Positions 15,503-24,320 of a DNA stretch of 32,351 bases are shown here, piece after piece. Source of the stretch: an uncultured Pseudanabaenaceae cyanobacterium (GTDB taxonomy: Bacteria > Cyanobacteriota > Cyanobacteriia > PCC-9006 > JAAUQQ01); the NCBI GenBank assembly GCA_938017515.1, contig CALIJJ010000090.1:1-32351 (forward strand), in the 5' to 3' direction. Below the pieces are notes generated by a model. That model was not told the DNA's origin. It did no database searches and saw nothing but the letters and a program-made list of their open reading frames with translations. Position numbers and translations under genes: made by a program. Each line of letters opens with the position of its first letter. The first letter of the stretch is position 1.

Positions 15503-17902
15503 CTAGACCTTAAAGGAAGGGATAGAAACACTGAAACGTGTGCCTTTATCAACGCGACTCCGCACCGCAATCCTGCCCTGGTGAATATCCACACACTTCT
15601 TGACGATGGATAGCCCGAGGCCCGTTCCCGGAATCGTCCCCACATTTCCCGCCCGTCGGAACGAATCAAATAACCCAGCCTGCTCCTCAAGAGGAATGCC
15701 AATACCCTGATCCGCAATCACAAACTGAAGCTCATCTTGGAGACAGCGGATATAGATTTTGATCATGTCCCTATTGGGCGAATATTTCACCGCATTGGAG
15801 AATAGATTGGTGACGATATGTCGCAAAAGGCGGCTGTCCACACAGACCACGGGACGCCCCTTAGGATAAAACACTTTCACTGGATGTCGTCCGCTTTTCT
15901 CCTCCTTGTCGAGAGCTGCGTCACGGATTTCTGGCAGGAGCTGTTTGAAGAAACCCACGACATCCAGCGGGGCTGGATTGAAGTCCAGTCGGTCCGCTTC
16001 GGCTCGGTTGAGAAACAGCACATCATTGACCAGATCCGTCAGGTGGGTGACAGAATTTTGGATCCGCTCAAAGTGGACCCCCCGGCGGCTGTCATCCCAC
16101 TTCGGGTGGCTGTAGCCATAACGTTCCAGCAGCTCTGCCGAAGAGTAAATCACCGTCAGTGGCGTGCGGTACTCATGGGAAATCATCGAGATCACCCGAG
16201 ACTTGAGTTCGTTTAGCTCTCGTTCTTTCGCTAGGGCCTTAACGACTTCCTGCTCCCCCTGTTTGCGATCGCTAATGTCCTGAAGTACACCAATGTCATA
16301 CTTCATTCGCCCCGATTCGTCATAGACGCCCGAAACAGTCAGCGCCGCCCACTGTAAACCACCGTCCTTACGGATAAAGCACTTCTCCAGAGAAAAGGCC
16401 TTAATCTCACCATTTAGCAGTCGGTGATATTGGTTGAGATCGGCTTCCAGATGATGGGGATCCGTAATCTGCTGGAACGTCATGTTCATCAACTCGGCCT
16501 GACTGTAACCGAGCAACGAGCAGAACTTTTGGTTCACCGCCAAAAACTTACCGTCCGGCGTCACCAGGCTAATGCCCACCGCGGCTTGTTCAAAGATGGC
16601 CCGAAAACGTGCCTGGCTAGTGCGCAATTCCGCTTCTGTCGCCTTAAAGGCACTGATATCCCGTGCCGCACTCACCAGCGCGTAGACATCGCCCTCTGCA
16701 TCCCGCAGGGGCACCTTCATCGTATCCAGGTGGTGCAGTTGGGTCCCCAGGGTTAAACTCTCCTCCACCTGGAGGGGATGGCCACTGGTAAAGACTTGGT
16801 CATTTTGCTCGGCGGCGTATTCGGCCTGGGCTTCGGGGAAAAAATCAGAGAAAGGCTTGCCTTCCACCGCCTGGCGATCGCCCGCTTCCAAAGCCTCCAC
16901 GAAGGCCGTATTGCAATAGTCAATGCACAGGTCATCCCGGGTAATCACGCAAATCTGATCCGGGATGGCGTCGATGATCGCCCGCAGCTCGGCAGTGCGC
17001 TGGGCAATGCGTTGCTCCAGGGTTTGGTTCTGCTGGGTGATTTGGGCAAAGAGGCGATCGCTCTCCTGTTCCGCCTGACGACGCTCCGTAATATCTTCGG
17101 CCACCCCAATAAAGCGGTAGAGTTGGCCATCGCTATCGAGCAGCGGAAAACTGCGATCGTGAATCCAGCGAATCTCACCACCGGGCTGAACAATGCGATA
17201 TTCCAGGTCGCTGCAGACCGAGCCATTGCCCCCGCCGGTCAGCAGGGCATTTTCGGTGTCGTCAAGGACAGCCTGAACATACTCGCGGTCATCGGGATGA
17301 ATCGCAGCCTGGAGCGATGCGGGCTCTTGATAAAGGCTCTTGCAGGATCGGCCCCAAACCCGCTCATAGGCAGGGCTGACATAGAGTTGCTTGTCCGCAA
17401 TCGGATCATAAATCCAAAACACATCCCGCAGGGTTTCTGCCAGCTGCAGGAATTCGTCTTTGTATTCAAACCCCTGGGGTTGGGAGAGCTTTTGCTGCGT
17501 AATATCCTGAATCCAGCCATAGACCGCCGAGCAACTGGGGCTGGATGGAACCAGCTTCCACGCCAGCCAGCGGTAACTGCCATCACGATGGCGGAAGCGA
17601 CATTCGAAGCGATACTGCCGCCGACCATTGCGCTGGTTCACCAAGGTATTGAGCTGGAGCAGGCTCGTCTGTAAGTCCTGGGGATGGACCCACTCCCCCC
17701 AGTAATGACCCTGGAGGTCATCAGCACGCCAACCCAGGGTTTGCAGCCAGCTAAAGCTGACGCTTTGGAATTTGCCATCCCGATTCAAACAACACAGCAG
17801 GTCCAGGGGCACATCAAAAAACTGTCCGAGCCGAGCCTGGGACTGATTAAATTGCTCAAAAACATCCTGAATGGATGTCTCAACTGCAGTCTGATACCCC
17901 AT
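15503..17902 (-). CDS. Cytoplasmic sensor histidine kinase with four PAS domains
   Basis: This 799-residue kinase has no membrane segment, so it probably senses an internal cue. The PAS domains lie at about 26-140, 150-275, 305-420 and 430-547; the first, second and fourth end in the usual PAC signature (GWIQDIT, GVAEDITERR, GVLQDISDRK). A coiled coil (about 275-308) separates PAS 2 and 3. HisKA contains ISMISHEYRTPL with phospho-acceptor His576. The HATPase domain has NLFSNAVKYSPN, DQGIGIP and GTGLGLSIVKKC, all intact. There is no receiver domain, so a separate response regulator must exist; none is adjacent. No cofactor-binding cysteine or haem motif stands out in the PAS domains. The ATG at 17902 has a weak CAGG upstream. 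Confidence 0.93.
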   Translation of the reverse strand: MGYQTAVETSIQDVFEQFNQSQARLGQFFDVPLDLLCCLNRDGKFQSVSFSWLQTLGWRADDLQGHYWGEWVHPQDLQTSLLQLNTLVNQRNGRRQYRFECRFRHRDGSYRWLAWKLVPSSPSCSAVYGWIQDITQQKLSQPQGFEYKDEFLQLAETLRDVFWIYDPIADKQLYVSPAYERVWGRSCKSLYQEPASLQAAIHPDDREYVQAVLDDTENALLTGGGNGSVCSDLEYRIVQPGGEIRWIHDRSFPLLDSDGQLYRFIGVAEDITERRQAEQESDRLFAQITQQNQTLEQRIAQRTAELRAIIDAIPDQICVITRDDLCIDYCNTAFVEALEAGDRQAVEGKPFSDFFPEAQAEYAAEQNDQVFTSGHPLQVEESLTLGTQLHHLDTMKVPLRDAEGDVYALVSAARDISAFKATEAELRTSQARFRAIFEQAAVGISLVTPDGKFLAVNQKFCSLLGYSQAELMNMTFQQITDPHHLEADLNQYHRLLNGEIKAFSLEKCFIRKDGGLQWAALTVSGVYDESGRMKYDIGVLQDISDRKQGEQEVVKALAKERELNELKSRVISMISHEYRTPLTVIYSSAELLERYGYSHPKWDDSRRGVHFERIQNSVTHLTDLVNDVLFLNRAEADRLDFNPAPLDVVGFFKQLLPEIRDAALDKEEKSGRHPVKVFYPKGRPVVCVDSRLLRHIVTNLFSNAVKYSPNRDMIKIYIRCLQDELQFVIADQGIGIPLEEQAGLFDSFRRAGNVGTIPGTGLGLSIVKKCVDIHQGRIAVRSRVDKGTRFSVSIPSFKV

Positions 17903-18385
17903 TAAGTTGACCTGATTAGATCACACGACACTGAATCAAACGGCATACGATCACGCGGTAGCAGCTAAATCGCATGGGCAGAATAACAACGGCAGTCCCA
18001 TCAGCGAAGCCAAAAGAGCACGGCAGCGAAGTAGACATAATCCAATCAAGCAAGAACGCCCAAACTGGACAGAATTTTCAACTCCCGCTGAACGTAACCT
18101 GAGACCTTACAAGACGAACCGTATCAGGCTTGGTTCCTGAGCCAAGCATTACCTCAACGAAAAACCAGCAGCTCATCCTTGGTTAAGTTCACACCACTTT
18201 ATCGGGAGATCACCCCTGTTGAAGCATTCCATCCAACAAAATCAGGGGAAACACCCAAAAATCGATGGGGGGAGAGACCCCTTACAAGCCTCTCCCCCCC
18301 AGATTTTTTTTGACGTGATGGTCAATGGAATCAAACGCGACGGAATCCAACGCGACGAAATCAAACGCGACGAAATCAAACGCGA
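17903..18385. other. Intergenic region of 483 bases
   Basis: It carries the kinase promoter region (17903 to about 18200, nothing recognisable), a strong GC-rich hairpin terminator (18257-18311) and a 15-base tandem repeat (18327-18386). No coding frame is supported. Confidence 0.6.
18257..18311. terminator. Strong GC-rich hairpin terminator, T-runs on both sides
   Basis: GGGGGGAGAG (18267-18276) pairs with CTCTCCCCCC (18290-18299). Eight T follow on the plus strand (18304-18311), and five T on the minus strand (complement of 18257-18261). The adjacent gene end is the minus-strand TPR gene, so the minus direction is the one likely in use. Confidence 0.75.
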
Positions 18386-18386
18386 C
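18327..18386. repeat. 15-base tandem repeat, four copies, abutting a stop codon
   Basis: GGAATCAAACGCGAC, GGAATCCAACGCGAC, then GAAATCAAACGCGAC twice. The last base of the array is the first base of the TPR gene's stop codon (plus-strand CTA at 18386-18388). The period is five codons. Confidence 0.9.
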
Positions 18387-19489
18387 TAACGAACGACGTT
18401 GGGAAAATCAATCTGTGTAATTTGGTCCACGAGACGCACTTCTTCCAGGCGATCGCCCAAAGCCTGGGCCAGGAGCAACGCCCGCTGGTAGAAGTTCTTA
18501 GCCGCGACCTCATTACCATTGCCTTGGTAGAATTCCGCCAAGGAACGCACCGCCACAAATTGCTGACGCAGATTGTCCTGTTCCCGCGCAATTTGCAGCC
18601 GGTTATCGAGCAAATCTAGGGCTCGCGTGTCTCGACCAGCATCCCGGTGGGCAATCACCAACCCATCAATGGCGCGGAACTGATTGATTTGGTCGCGGGA
18701 GCGCTTGGCCAAGTTCAGCGCCGTCCCATAGGTCCCCACCGCATCACGATAGAAGCCCAGGGCCTGATAGGAATCCCCCAAATTATTCAGCGTATTGGCC
18801 TCACCCACCGCATCACGGGTTTGGCGACGGAAGGCGAGGGAGCTTTCATAAAGCTTGACCGCACGACCATGGGCCCCCTGGCGGGCAGCGGCCAAGCCGA
18901 GGTTGCTGAGGGAGAGACCTTGCCCTTCGATGTGGCGGATGTCGCGGGCGAGTTGTCGGGCTTCCTGGAACGTCTTTTGGGCCTGGGGAGCAAACCCACG
19001 CTTGAGCAGCACAGTCCCCATGTTGTTGAGGGCATAGACCTGGCTCTGGATATCACCCCGATCGCGCGCCACCGCCAGACGCCGCCGCAGGGCATCCTCA
19101 GCGGGCACCATCAAGCCGAGGTCTGCATAGGCCAGACCAATGTAGTCGAGGGAGAGGCCCATGCCCTGGGTGTCACCGGCCTTGCGATAGAGGTCAAAGG
19201 CCTGCTCCCAGAGGGCGATCGCCTTACGCTGAAAGCCACGGCGGGTCTGGTTGGCCGCTTCATTCATGAAGATGTCGGCGCGATCGCGAAAGTCCCCACG
19301 GGTCCCGTTATTCACCTTGGCAGAAAGCTGCTGGTCAAGGGTGGGGACAACCGGTGATTGCAACGGACTAGACGGTGAAAATTGGGCTTGGGCAGGCAGG
19401 GCAACCAGCGCGGCCCCAGCCAAACTCAACAGCCCTTTTGAGCCCCAGCACTGCACTGCATTCATCTTTGTCATCACACCGTGTCCCAT
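18386..19489 (-). CDS. Exported TPR-repeat protein
   Basis: This 367-residue protein starts with a signal peptide: MGHGVMTKMNAVQC, a hydrophobic stretch (LLSLAGAALVALP) and AQA|QF, so it should be periplasmic or envelope-bound. The rest is a continuous array of about seven TPR-like helical hairpins of the tetratricopeptide_7/12 kind, with repeated LYRKAGDTQGMGLSLDYIGLAYADLG, ALNNMGTVLLKRG, SLSNLGLAAARQG, TLNNLGDSYQALG and VRSLAEFYQGNGN. Such arrays bind partner proteins; the partner is unknown. The ATG at 19489 was chosen because GAGGGA lies about 6-9 bases upstream. Other in-frame starts lie at 19519, 19474 and 19465. The stop is followed at once by in-frame tandem repeats and then a terminator. 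Confidence 0.85.
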   Translation of the reverse strand: MGHGVMTKMNAVQCWGSKGLLSLAGAALVALPAQAQFSPSSPLQSPVVPTLDQQLSAKVNNGTRGDFRDRADIFMNEAANQTRRGFQRKAIALWEQAFDLYRKAGDTQGMGLSLDYIGLAYADLGLMVPAEDALRRRLAVARDRGDIQSQVYALNNMGTVLLKRGFAPQAQKTFQEARQLARDIRHIEGQGLSLSNLGLAAARQGAHGRAVKLYESSLAFRRQTRDAVGEANTLNNLGDSYQALGFYRDAVGTYGTALNLAKRSRDQINQFRAIDGLVIAHRDAGRDTRALDLLDNRLQIAREQDNLRQQFVAVRSLAEFYQGNGNEVAAKNFYQRALLLAQALGDRLEEVRLVDQITQIDFPNVVR

Positions 19490-19625
19490 GTCGTCATCCC
19501 TCAAGCCAAATGTCAGCAATTATGCTTCTCGCGATCGCAAGCCCATGCCCATGACCACATCCACGCCCCCAAACCGGCGGAAACCCGACGAAATATGGCT
19601 CCGCTGGAACGGATTCAAAGATAAC

Positions 19626-20327
19626 CTACCCTAAGAGTTCCGCAATGTCCTCAATTTTGCCCACTTCTCCTTCAGACTTTTTTCTCGCCCCTGCTTCTGG
19701 CAAAGGCTCATCAAAATAGATGGCTCGCAAATCCTCAGGCAAAGCAGTCTCTAGGTGCTGGTAAGCCTCTTGAAGAGAAGCCTTAATTTCCGCAGCAGAC
19801 AAGCGTTCCCCCTCCGCCTGAAGGTAGGCCGAAATTCGCGTCTCACTCCAGTGATAGGTCTGAGCCATAATCGTAATCAGCCGCTGGCGGGGGGGAAGCT
19901 GTTCCAGCGCCTGCTCCACATAACACCACAGCGGTGGCGGCGCCGCCTGAATGGAATACTGGATTTCTTCCACCGGTGGCAACTTTGCCCGATTGATACA
20001 TTGGGCCGTCACATTGATCAGCCAATTCTGCAGCGTTGCTTCCGACGTCCCCGCAGAGAGCTGATGGACATTCACCCCCCCTAACTCGTAAAAAATGTGA
20101 CGCCAGGTCAGGGCAAAAAGGTAATCAGCCTGGACTGCAGAGCGAGTCGAATGCCAAATCAACGTGTACACCACTGGAGTGTAGCGACAAAGCAACGCTG
20201 TAAAGTAGCGACCCTGGTCGGGGTGTCGTTGAAATAGCGTCAGCAAATCCTGATCGCTCATCTGCGCCAGGGGCTGAATTAGCGAATGATTCGCCTCGGG
20301 GAAACGGGGGATTTGCACGTTACTCAT
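19626..20327 (-). CDS. Divergent sigma-70-like protein of the cyanobacterial type
   Basis: This 233-residue protein resembles a conserved cyanobacterial family annotated as sigma-70-like. Residues of about 22-75 (MSDQDLLTLFQRHPDQGRYFTALLCRYTPVVYTLIWH and on) correspond to a region 2-like helical segment. ALEQLPPRQRLITIMAQTYHWSETRISAYLQAEG, near residues 140-180, looks like a region 4 helix-turn-helix. The spacing in the second half differs from ordinary ECF factors, so promoter recognition is not assured. No anti-sigma gene is adjacent. The ATG at 20327 begins MSNVQIPRF; an upstream in-frame start at 20405 would add 26 atypical residues. It is divergent from devB across about 446 bases, so it could regulate that operon, by position only. 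Confidence 0.65.
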   Translation of the reverse strand: MSNVQIPRFPEANHSLIQPLAQMSDQDLLTLFQRHPDQGRYFTALLCRYTPVVYTLIWHSTRSAVQADYLFALTWRHIFYELGGVNVHQLSAGTSEATLQNWLINVTAQCINRAKLPPVEEIQYSIQAAPPPLWCYVEQALEQLPPRQRLITIMAQTYHWSETRISAYLQAEGERLSAAEIKASLQEAYQHLETALPEDLRAIYFDEPLPEAGARKKSEGEVGKIEDIAELLG

Positions 20328-20773
20328 GGGCAATACGCATGGGCACAGGAGAGGCCAAATAATGGCGACAGAGACGGTGACCCTGGTCCGAAGCCCTGGA
20401 TTCAAGCCCTGGATTCGAACACTGGATTCGAGAGCGTGGGAGACGCTAGGTTAGCAGACCAAACGCAACTGACCAAATGCGTTTGACAAAATACACCTGA
20501 GCTTAGCGCAATTGTGCCGGGGGTCCCAGCTTTCCGGTCTAGCTCAGAACTGGACGTAGGGAGAAAGCAAGAATCGAGACTTTCTGAAAAGAAGTTAAAG
20601 ATAATGATTACAATCTGTTAATGAAGTAAGCACGATGCCAACAACCTTCTAGACAAACTATTTATAACGTTGGTTCACCGTACTGAGGTTTATCGCGGCC
20701 AGCGATAAACTAGTGATCTTTCTAACAATGCCCCGCCTCCGAGCCACCTCAGCAATCGTCCCTACTAAGCCAT
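20328..20773. promoter_or_regulatory. Divergent regulatory region between sigma-like gene and devB
   Basis: These 446 bases should carry promoters in both directions. A 13-base repeat is at 20391-20429. GATAATGAT at 20600-20608 resembles the first half of a Fur box, but the second half is poor. No GTA-N8-TAC NtcA site was found. Promoter elements cannot be placed with confidence. Confidence 0.4.
20391..20429. repeat. 13-base tandem repeat, three copies
   Basis: AAGCCCTGGATTC occurs at 20391-20403 and 20404-20416, then GAACACTGGATTC at 20417-20429. The array lies about 65 bases upstream of the sigma-like gene's start. Confidence 0.88.
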
Positions 20774-22126
20774 ATGGGTTCTCCACTTCGACTCGCCAAG
20801 TCTCCCGGCGTACTAATTGCCGTCCTCACCACCCTCTCCCTAGGCATTGTTGGGTTTGGTACCTGGATGATGCTTAGGTCAGGACAAGCACCCACCCAAG
20901 CAGAGCAAGACGAAGCGGTCGTGGAAACGGTCGATCGCAGAATTGCGGCCCTGGGGCGGATCGAACCTGAGGGAGGCATTTATAAGCTGGCGCCTCCATC
21001 CACCCGCAATGGCGGCAACTCAAGGGTGCTGCGAGTACTGGCACGCAAGGGAGCCGTGGTTCAAAAGGGGCAGCCCCTCGCAGTCATGGACTCCTATGAC
21101 ACGCTGCGAGCGGATGTCCTCGGTGCAGAGGCCCTCGTGCGAGAGGCCCAGGCCCAGCTTGCCCAGGTCAAAGCGGGGGCTAAGGATGGAGATATCCAGG
21201 CCCAAGTCGTTGATGTCGATGCCCGTCAGTCCGGCGCCCAGGTCTTGGAGGCCGCTCTCAATTCGGCCAAGGCGCGGGCAGCTCGGGTCGAGGCAGAAGC
21301 AGCCAAGCTTCAGCGAGATGCCCAACGTTTCCGACAGCTCTTCAAAAAGGGTGCCGTTTCCGAAATTGAATTGGATTCACGGGAGCTGGCCCTGGTAACA
21401 AAGGTACGTGAACTAGAGCAGGCCCAACGGGAAATTGAGCAGGCCGAGCGGGAAGTCGAGCAGGCCATTAAACGGGTTGCAGAATCAGCCCAGCGGGTCC
21501 GCAGTGTCAGCCAGGTTCGACCCGAAGATGTGGCTCAAGCAGAAACCCAAGTCCAAACCGCCTTGGTCAATCTAGAGCGGGCCAAGATTGAGCTCAACAC
21601 CGCAGCCGTCATTTCTCCCATTGACGGCCAAGTGCTTGAAGTCCACGCCGAGGATGGCGAAGCAGTCGGCGCTCAGGGCATTATGGACCTGGCCCAAACC
21701 CAGGCGATGAATGTAATTGCCGAAGTCTATGAAACCGATATTCAAGACATCCGCCCTGGCCAGGCCGCAGCCATCACAAGCTCCGTGCTTAAACAACCCC
21801 TGAGTGGTCGAGTGAAAAGCATTGGCCTCAAAATTAACAAGAAAGACGTGCTGAATTCCGATCCCGTTGCCGACACCGATGCTCGGATCGTAGAAGTGGA
21901 AATTCGGCTGGATGACCCCAAGCCCGTGGCCTCTCTCACCAATCTTCAAGTGAACGTTGCCATCGACACCGACAGCGGGATTCAAGTCACACCTGACTTT
22001 GACTTTGAGCTGGAGCCAAAGGGTCAGGGCTTTGCCCCCGGCGGATTTCCAGGGGGCAATTTGGGGGATGGTTCGAGCCTAGAAATACCGTCCCAACCAG
22101 AACCACCGCCAGCGGAATCGAACTAG
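20774..22126 (+). CDS. devB: DevB-type membrane fusion protein of an ABC exporter
   Basis: This 450-residue periplasmic adaptor would link the DevC/DevA pump to a TolC-like outer-membrane channel. One N-terminal membrane helix (about 12-34) is followed by a first lipoyl half with AALGRIEPEGGIYKLAPP, the hallmark DevB opening. A long alpha-helical coiled coil follows (about 110-260, rich in Ala, Gln, Glu and Arg), then the second lipoyl half (AVISPIDGQVLEVHAEDGEAVG) and a beta-barrel with VIAEVYETDIQDIRPGQAA. The last 40 residues are Gly/Pro-rich. It is first in a plus-strand operon with devC and devA. In Anabaena this family exports heterocyst glycolipids; many non-heterocystous species carry paralogues, so the substrate here is open. 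No TolC-like gene is in the window. Confidence 0.92.
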   Translation: MGSPLRLAKSPGVLIAVLTTLSLGIVGFGTWMMLRSGQAPTQAEQDEAVVETVDRRIAALGRIEPEGGIYKLAPPSTRNGGNSRVLRVLARKGAVVQKGQPLAVMDSYDTLRADVLGAEALVREAQAQLAQVKAGAKDGDIQAQVVDVDARQSGAQVLEAALNSAKARAARVEAEAAKLQRDAQRFRQLFKKGAVSEIELDSRELALVTKVRELEQAQREIEQAEREVEQAIKRVAESAQRVRSVSQVRPEDVAQAETQVQTALVNLERAKIELNTAAVISPIDGQVLEVHAEDGEAVGAQGIMDLAQTQAMNVIAEVYETDIQDIRPGQAAAITSSVLKQPLSGRVKSIGLKINKKDVLNSDPVADTDARIVEVEIRLDDPKPVASLTNLQVNVAIDTDSGIQVTPDFDFELEPKGQGFAPGGFPGGNLGDGSSLEIPSQPEPPPAESN

Positions 22127-22173
22127 ACAGGCCGGGATCATGGCGGACTCATGGCACGGGTCCCTGGCAACCC

Positions 22174-22232
22174 CCTGTCCCGAATTAGCCTATCCCGAAT
22201 TAGCCTGTCCCGAATCAGCCTGCCCTGATCAG
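22174..22232. repeat. 15-base tandem repeat, four copies, between devB and devC
   Basis: CCTGTCCCGAATTAG, CCTATCCCGAATTAG, CCTGTCCCGAATCAG and a 14-base degenerate copy lie in the 150-base devB-devC gap. Confidence 0.9.
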
Positions 22233-22276
22233 CATCGACTCCACCCTTTATCCTTTCCACGAGCTGCCATTCCAAG

Positions 22277-23431
22277 ATGTTTGCGATTCCCCTCGCCTGG
22301 CTACAACTCATTCGCGAGCGAGTCCGCCTTTTGGTGGCCCTGGCGGGCATCGGTTTTGCCGTCATCCTGATGTTTATTCAGCTTGGCTTCCGCGATGCCC
22401 TATTTGAGAGTGCAATCCGCATTCACCAGTCTCTGGAAGGAGATATTTTTCTCGTCAGTCCTCAATCTTCATCGCTCATCGCGATGGCGAGTTTCTCGCG
22501 CCGCCGCCTGCTCCAGGCCCAGGGGGTAGAAGGAGTGGCCTCCATCACGCCAATCTATATGAGCTTTGGTCAGTGGAAAGATCCAGACAAACAGGGGGCT
22601 CGCGGCATTTTTGTCATCGGGATTGAGCCAACGAAGCGGGTTTTTCCCAAAGAGCTACTACCGGAACTGGATCCGATCAAGTTGCAGGATGTTGTGTTGT
22701 TCGATGGCAAATCTCGTGATGAGTTTGGTCCGGTGCCCTTGCTTTACGAGCAAAACGGCTCAGTCGAGACCGAGCTTAATTCTCGTCGTGTCACCGTGGG
22801 CGGTCTATTCTCCCTGGGTGCCTCTTTTGGTGCGGATGGAAATATCATTACCAGCGACCTCAATTTTCGGCGTATTTTCAACCGGGATCTCGGCAAAATT
22901 GAGGTGGGATTAATTCGTCTGAAACCAGAAGCCAATCTCGACGAAGTTCTCAAAACAATTCGCCAGGATATCGCTGGGCCTAGCAAAGATATTTTGGTGT
23001 TTTCTAAAGCAGAATTTGTTGATTTTGAGCTTCAGTATTGGAAAAACAGCACAGCGATCGGCTTTATTTTTAATCTCGGGGCTGCCATTGGCTGGGTCGT
23101 CGGCACCGTCATTGTCTACCAAATTCTCTACACGGACGTCGCTGACCACTTGGAGGAATATGCCACGCTCAAGGCCATGGGCTATCGCAATATCTACTTG
23201 CTTTCTGTTGTTTTCCAGGAAGCTGTGATCCTCTCCATTCTGGGCTTCATTCCGGCATATTTTCTGGGTGTGGGCCTCTATCGCATGACGGAGAATGCCA
23301 CCGCTCTCCCCATTTACATGACCCAAGAGCGAGGAACCTTTGTCTTTGTGCTTACCATGGTGATGTGCATTGTTTCCGGGGCGATCGCCGTTCGCAAAGT
23401 TCAGGAAGCCGATCCGGCGGATATTTTCTAA
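22277..23431 (+). CDS. devC: DevC-type ABC exporter permease
   Basis: This 384-residue inner-membrane protein has the FtsX/MacB-like plan. There is one N-terminal helix (about 17-38, LVALAGIGFAVILMFIQLGF), a large periplasmic domain (about 45-255), and three C-terminal helices near 260-285, 310-335 and 350-375. The start MFAIPLAWLQLIRERVRLLVALAGI and the segments YATLKAMGYRN and QEADPADIF at the end are family hallmarks; the last contacts the ATPase. The ATG at 22277 has no clear Shine-Dalgarno sequence. It follows devB after 150 bases and precedes devA by 135 bases; both gaps contain tandem repeats. Confidence 0.94.
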   Translation: MFAIPLAWLQLIRERVRLLVALAGIGFAVILMFIQLGFRDALFESAIRIHQSLEGDIFLVSPQSSSLIAMASFSRRRLLQAQGVEGVASITPIYMSFGQWKDPDKQGARGIFVIGIEPTKRVFPKELLPELDPIKLQDVVLFDGKSRDEFGPVPLLYEQNGSVETELNSRRVTVGGLFSLGASFGADGNIITSDLNFRRIFNRDLGKIEVGLIRLKPEANLDEVLKTIRQDIAGPSKDILVFSKAEFVDFELQYWKNSTAIGFIFNLGAAIGWVVGTVIVYQILYTDVADHLEEYATLKAMGYRNIYLLSVVFQEAVILSILGFIPAYFLGVGLYRMTENATALPIYMTQERGTFVFVLTMVMCIVSGAIAVRKVQEADPADIF

Positions 23432-23465
23432 ACTCGCTCTTGTCCCAAGCATCATCCCCCCAAAG

Positions 23466-23564
23466 CCATTCGTTCCAAAACCATTCGTTAAAAAGCCTCT
23501 CGCCTCACCCCCTCGCCTACCCCCTCTCACCTAAAACCTCTCGCCTAAAACTTCTCGCCTGAAA
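23466..23564. repeat. Degenerate 12-15-base repeats between devC and devA
   Basis: CCATTCGTT units at 23466-23480 and 23481-23495 are followed by imperfect CCTCTCGCCTAAAA-like units (23496-23564) that run up to the devA start codon. Confidence 0.75.
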
Positions 23565-23566
23565 TC

Positions 23567-24316
23567 ATGCAGACTGCTGCCTCCCCGCCTTCCAATTCTT
23601 CAATCCCGTTGATTGACATTGACCATGTCAATCATTACTTCGGCAGTGGTCGCCTACGCAAACAGGTATTGTTTGAAATCAATGCCCGTGTTGACCCAGG
23701 GGAAGTCGTGATTTTAATGGGACCTTCAGGCTCAGGAAAAACTACACTGTTGACCCTGATCGGAGCCCTGCGCTCAACCCAAGAGGGGAGTCTAAAGCTA
23801 TTTCAAGAGCAGCTCTACAAGGCCCGCAAGGGCGAGCTAGTCCAGCTACGACGCAGCATCGGCTATATTTTCCAAGCCCATAATTTGCTCAACGCCCTCA
23901 CTGCACAGCAAAATGTTCAGATGTCCCTGGACCTCAAGCCCAAGCTCAGCACCAAGGAGAAAAAGCTTCGAGCCCTAGAGATGCTGGAGGCAGTGGGGCT
24001 GAAGGACTGGGCAAATTATTATCCCGGTCAGCTCTCCGGTGGACAAAAGCAGCGGGTCGCGATCGCCCGGGCACTGGTCGGTCAGCCGAAGATCGTCCTC
24101 GCGGACGAGCCCACCGCAGCATTGGACAAAAAGTCCGGTCGAGAAGTGGTCGAGATTATGCGGCGTCTGGCCAAACAGCAGGGTTCAGCAGTGCTGTTGG
24201 TCACCCACGACAATCGAATTTTGGATGTGGCCGATCGCATTCTCTACATGGAAGATGGTCGGCTCCATGAAATGGACCGAGAACAAGGGTCAGATCTCGC
24301 TGGAGCCATGGGCTAG
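23567..24316 (+). CDS. devA: DevA-type ABC exporter ATPase
   Basis: This 249-residue nucleotide-binding protein energises the DevBC exporter. Walker A GPSGSGKTT lies at about residues 52-60, the Q-loop in YIFQAHNLL, signature [15 protein letters not shown] near 150-164, Walker B IVLADEPTAALD and the switch His in LLVTHDNRI. The sequence HVNHYFGSGRLRKQVLFEINARVDPGEVVILMGPSGSG is characteristic of the DevA subfamily. All catalytic residues are present. No Shine-Dalgarno site is seen, because repeat DNA abuts the ATG. Only 4 bases separate its stop from the next gene's ATG, so a fourth gene belongs to the operon. Confidence 0.94.
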   Translation: MQTAASPPSNSSIPLIDIDHVNHYFGSGRLRKQVLFEINARVDPGEVVILMGPSGSGKTTLLTLIGALRSTQEGSLKLFQEQLYKARKGELVQLRRSIGYIFQAHNLLNALTAQQNVQMSLDLKPKLSTKEKKLRALEMLEAVGLKDWANYYPGQLSGGQKQRVAIARALVGQPKIVLADEPTAALDKKSGREVVEIMRRLAKQQGSAVLLVTHDNRILDVADRILYMEDGRLHEMDREQGSDLAGAMG

Positions 24317-24320
24317 CACG

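Noticed and set aside
16778..17674. 298-residue plus-strand open frame
   Set aside because: It is antisense to the PAS kinase and reflects its GC-rich codon pattern; it shows no domain of its own.
18327..18386. Possible CRISPR array
   Set aside because: The repeats are directly adjacent without spacers, only 15 bases long, and no cas gene is nearby; the same holds for the other arrays.
18647..19357. 236-residue plus-strand open frame
   Set aside because: It is a mirror of the TPR gene on the opposite strand; its Gly/Ile/Glu-rich sequence has no recognisable motif.
20774..24316. DevBCA taken as evidence of a heterocyst-forming species
   Set aside because: Paralogues occur in many cyanobacteria without heterocysts, and no other heterocyst gene is present in the window.
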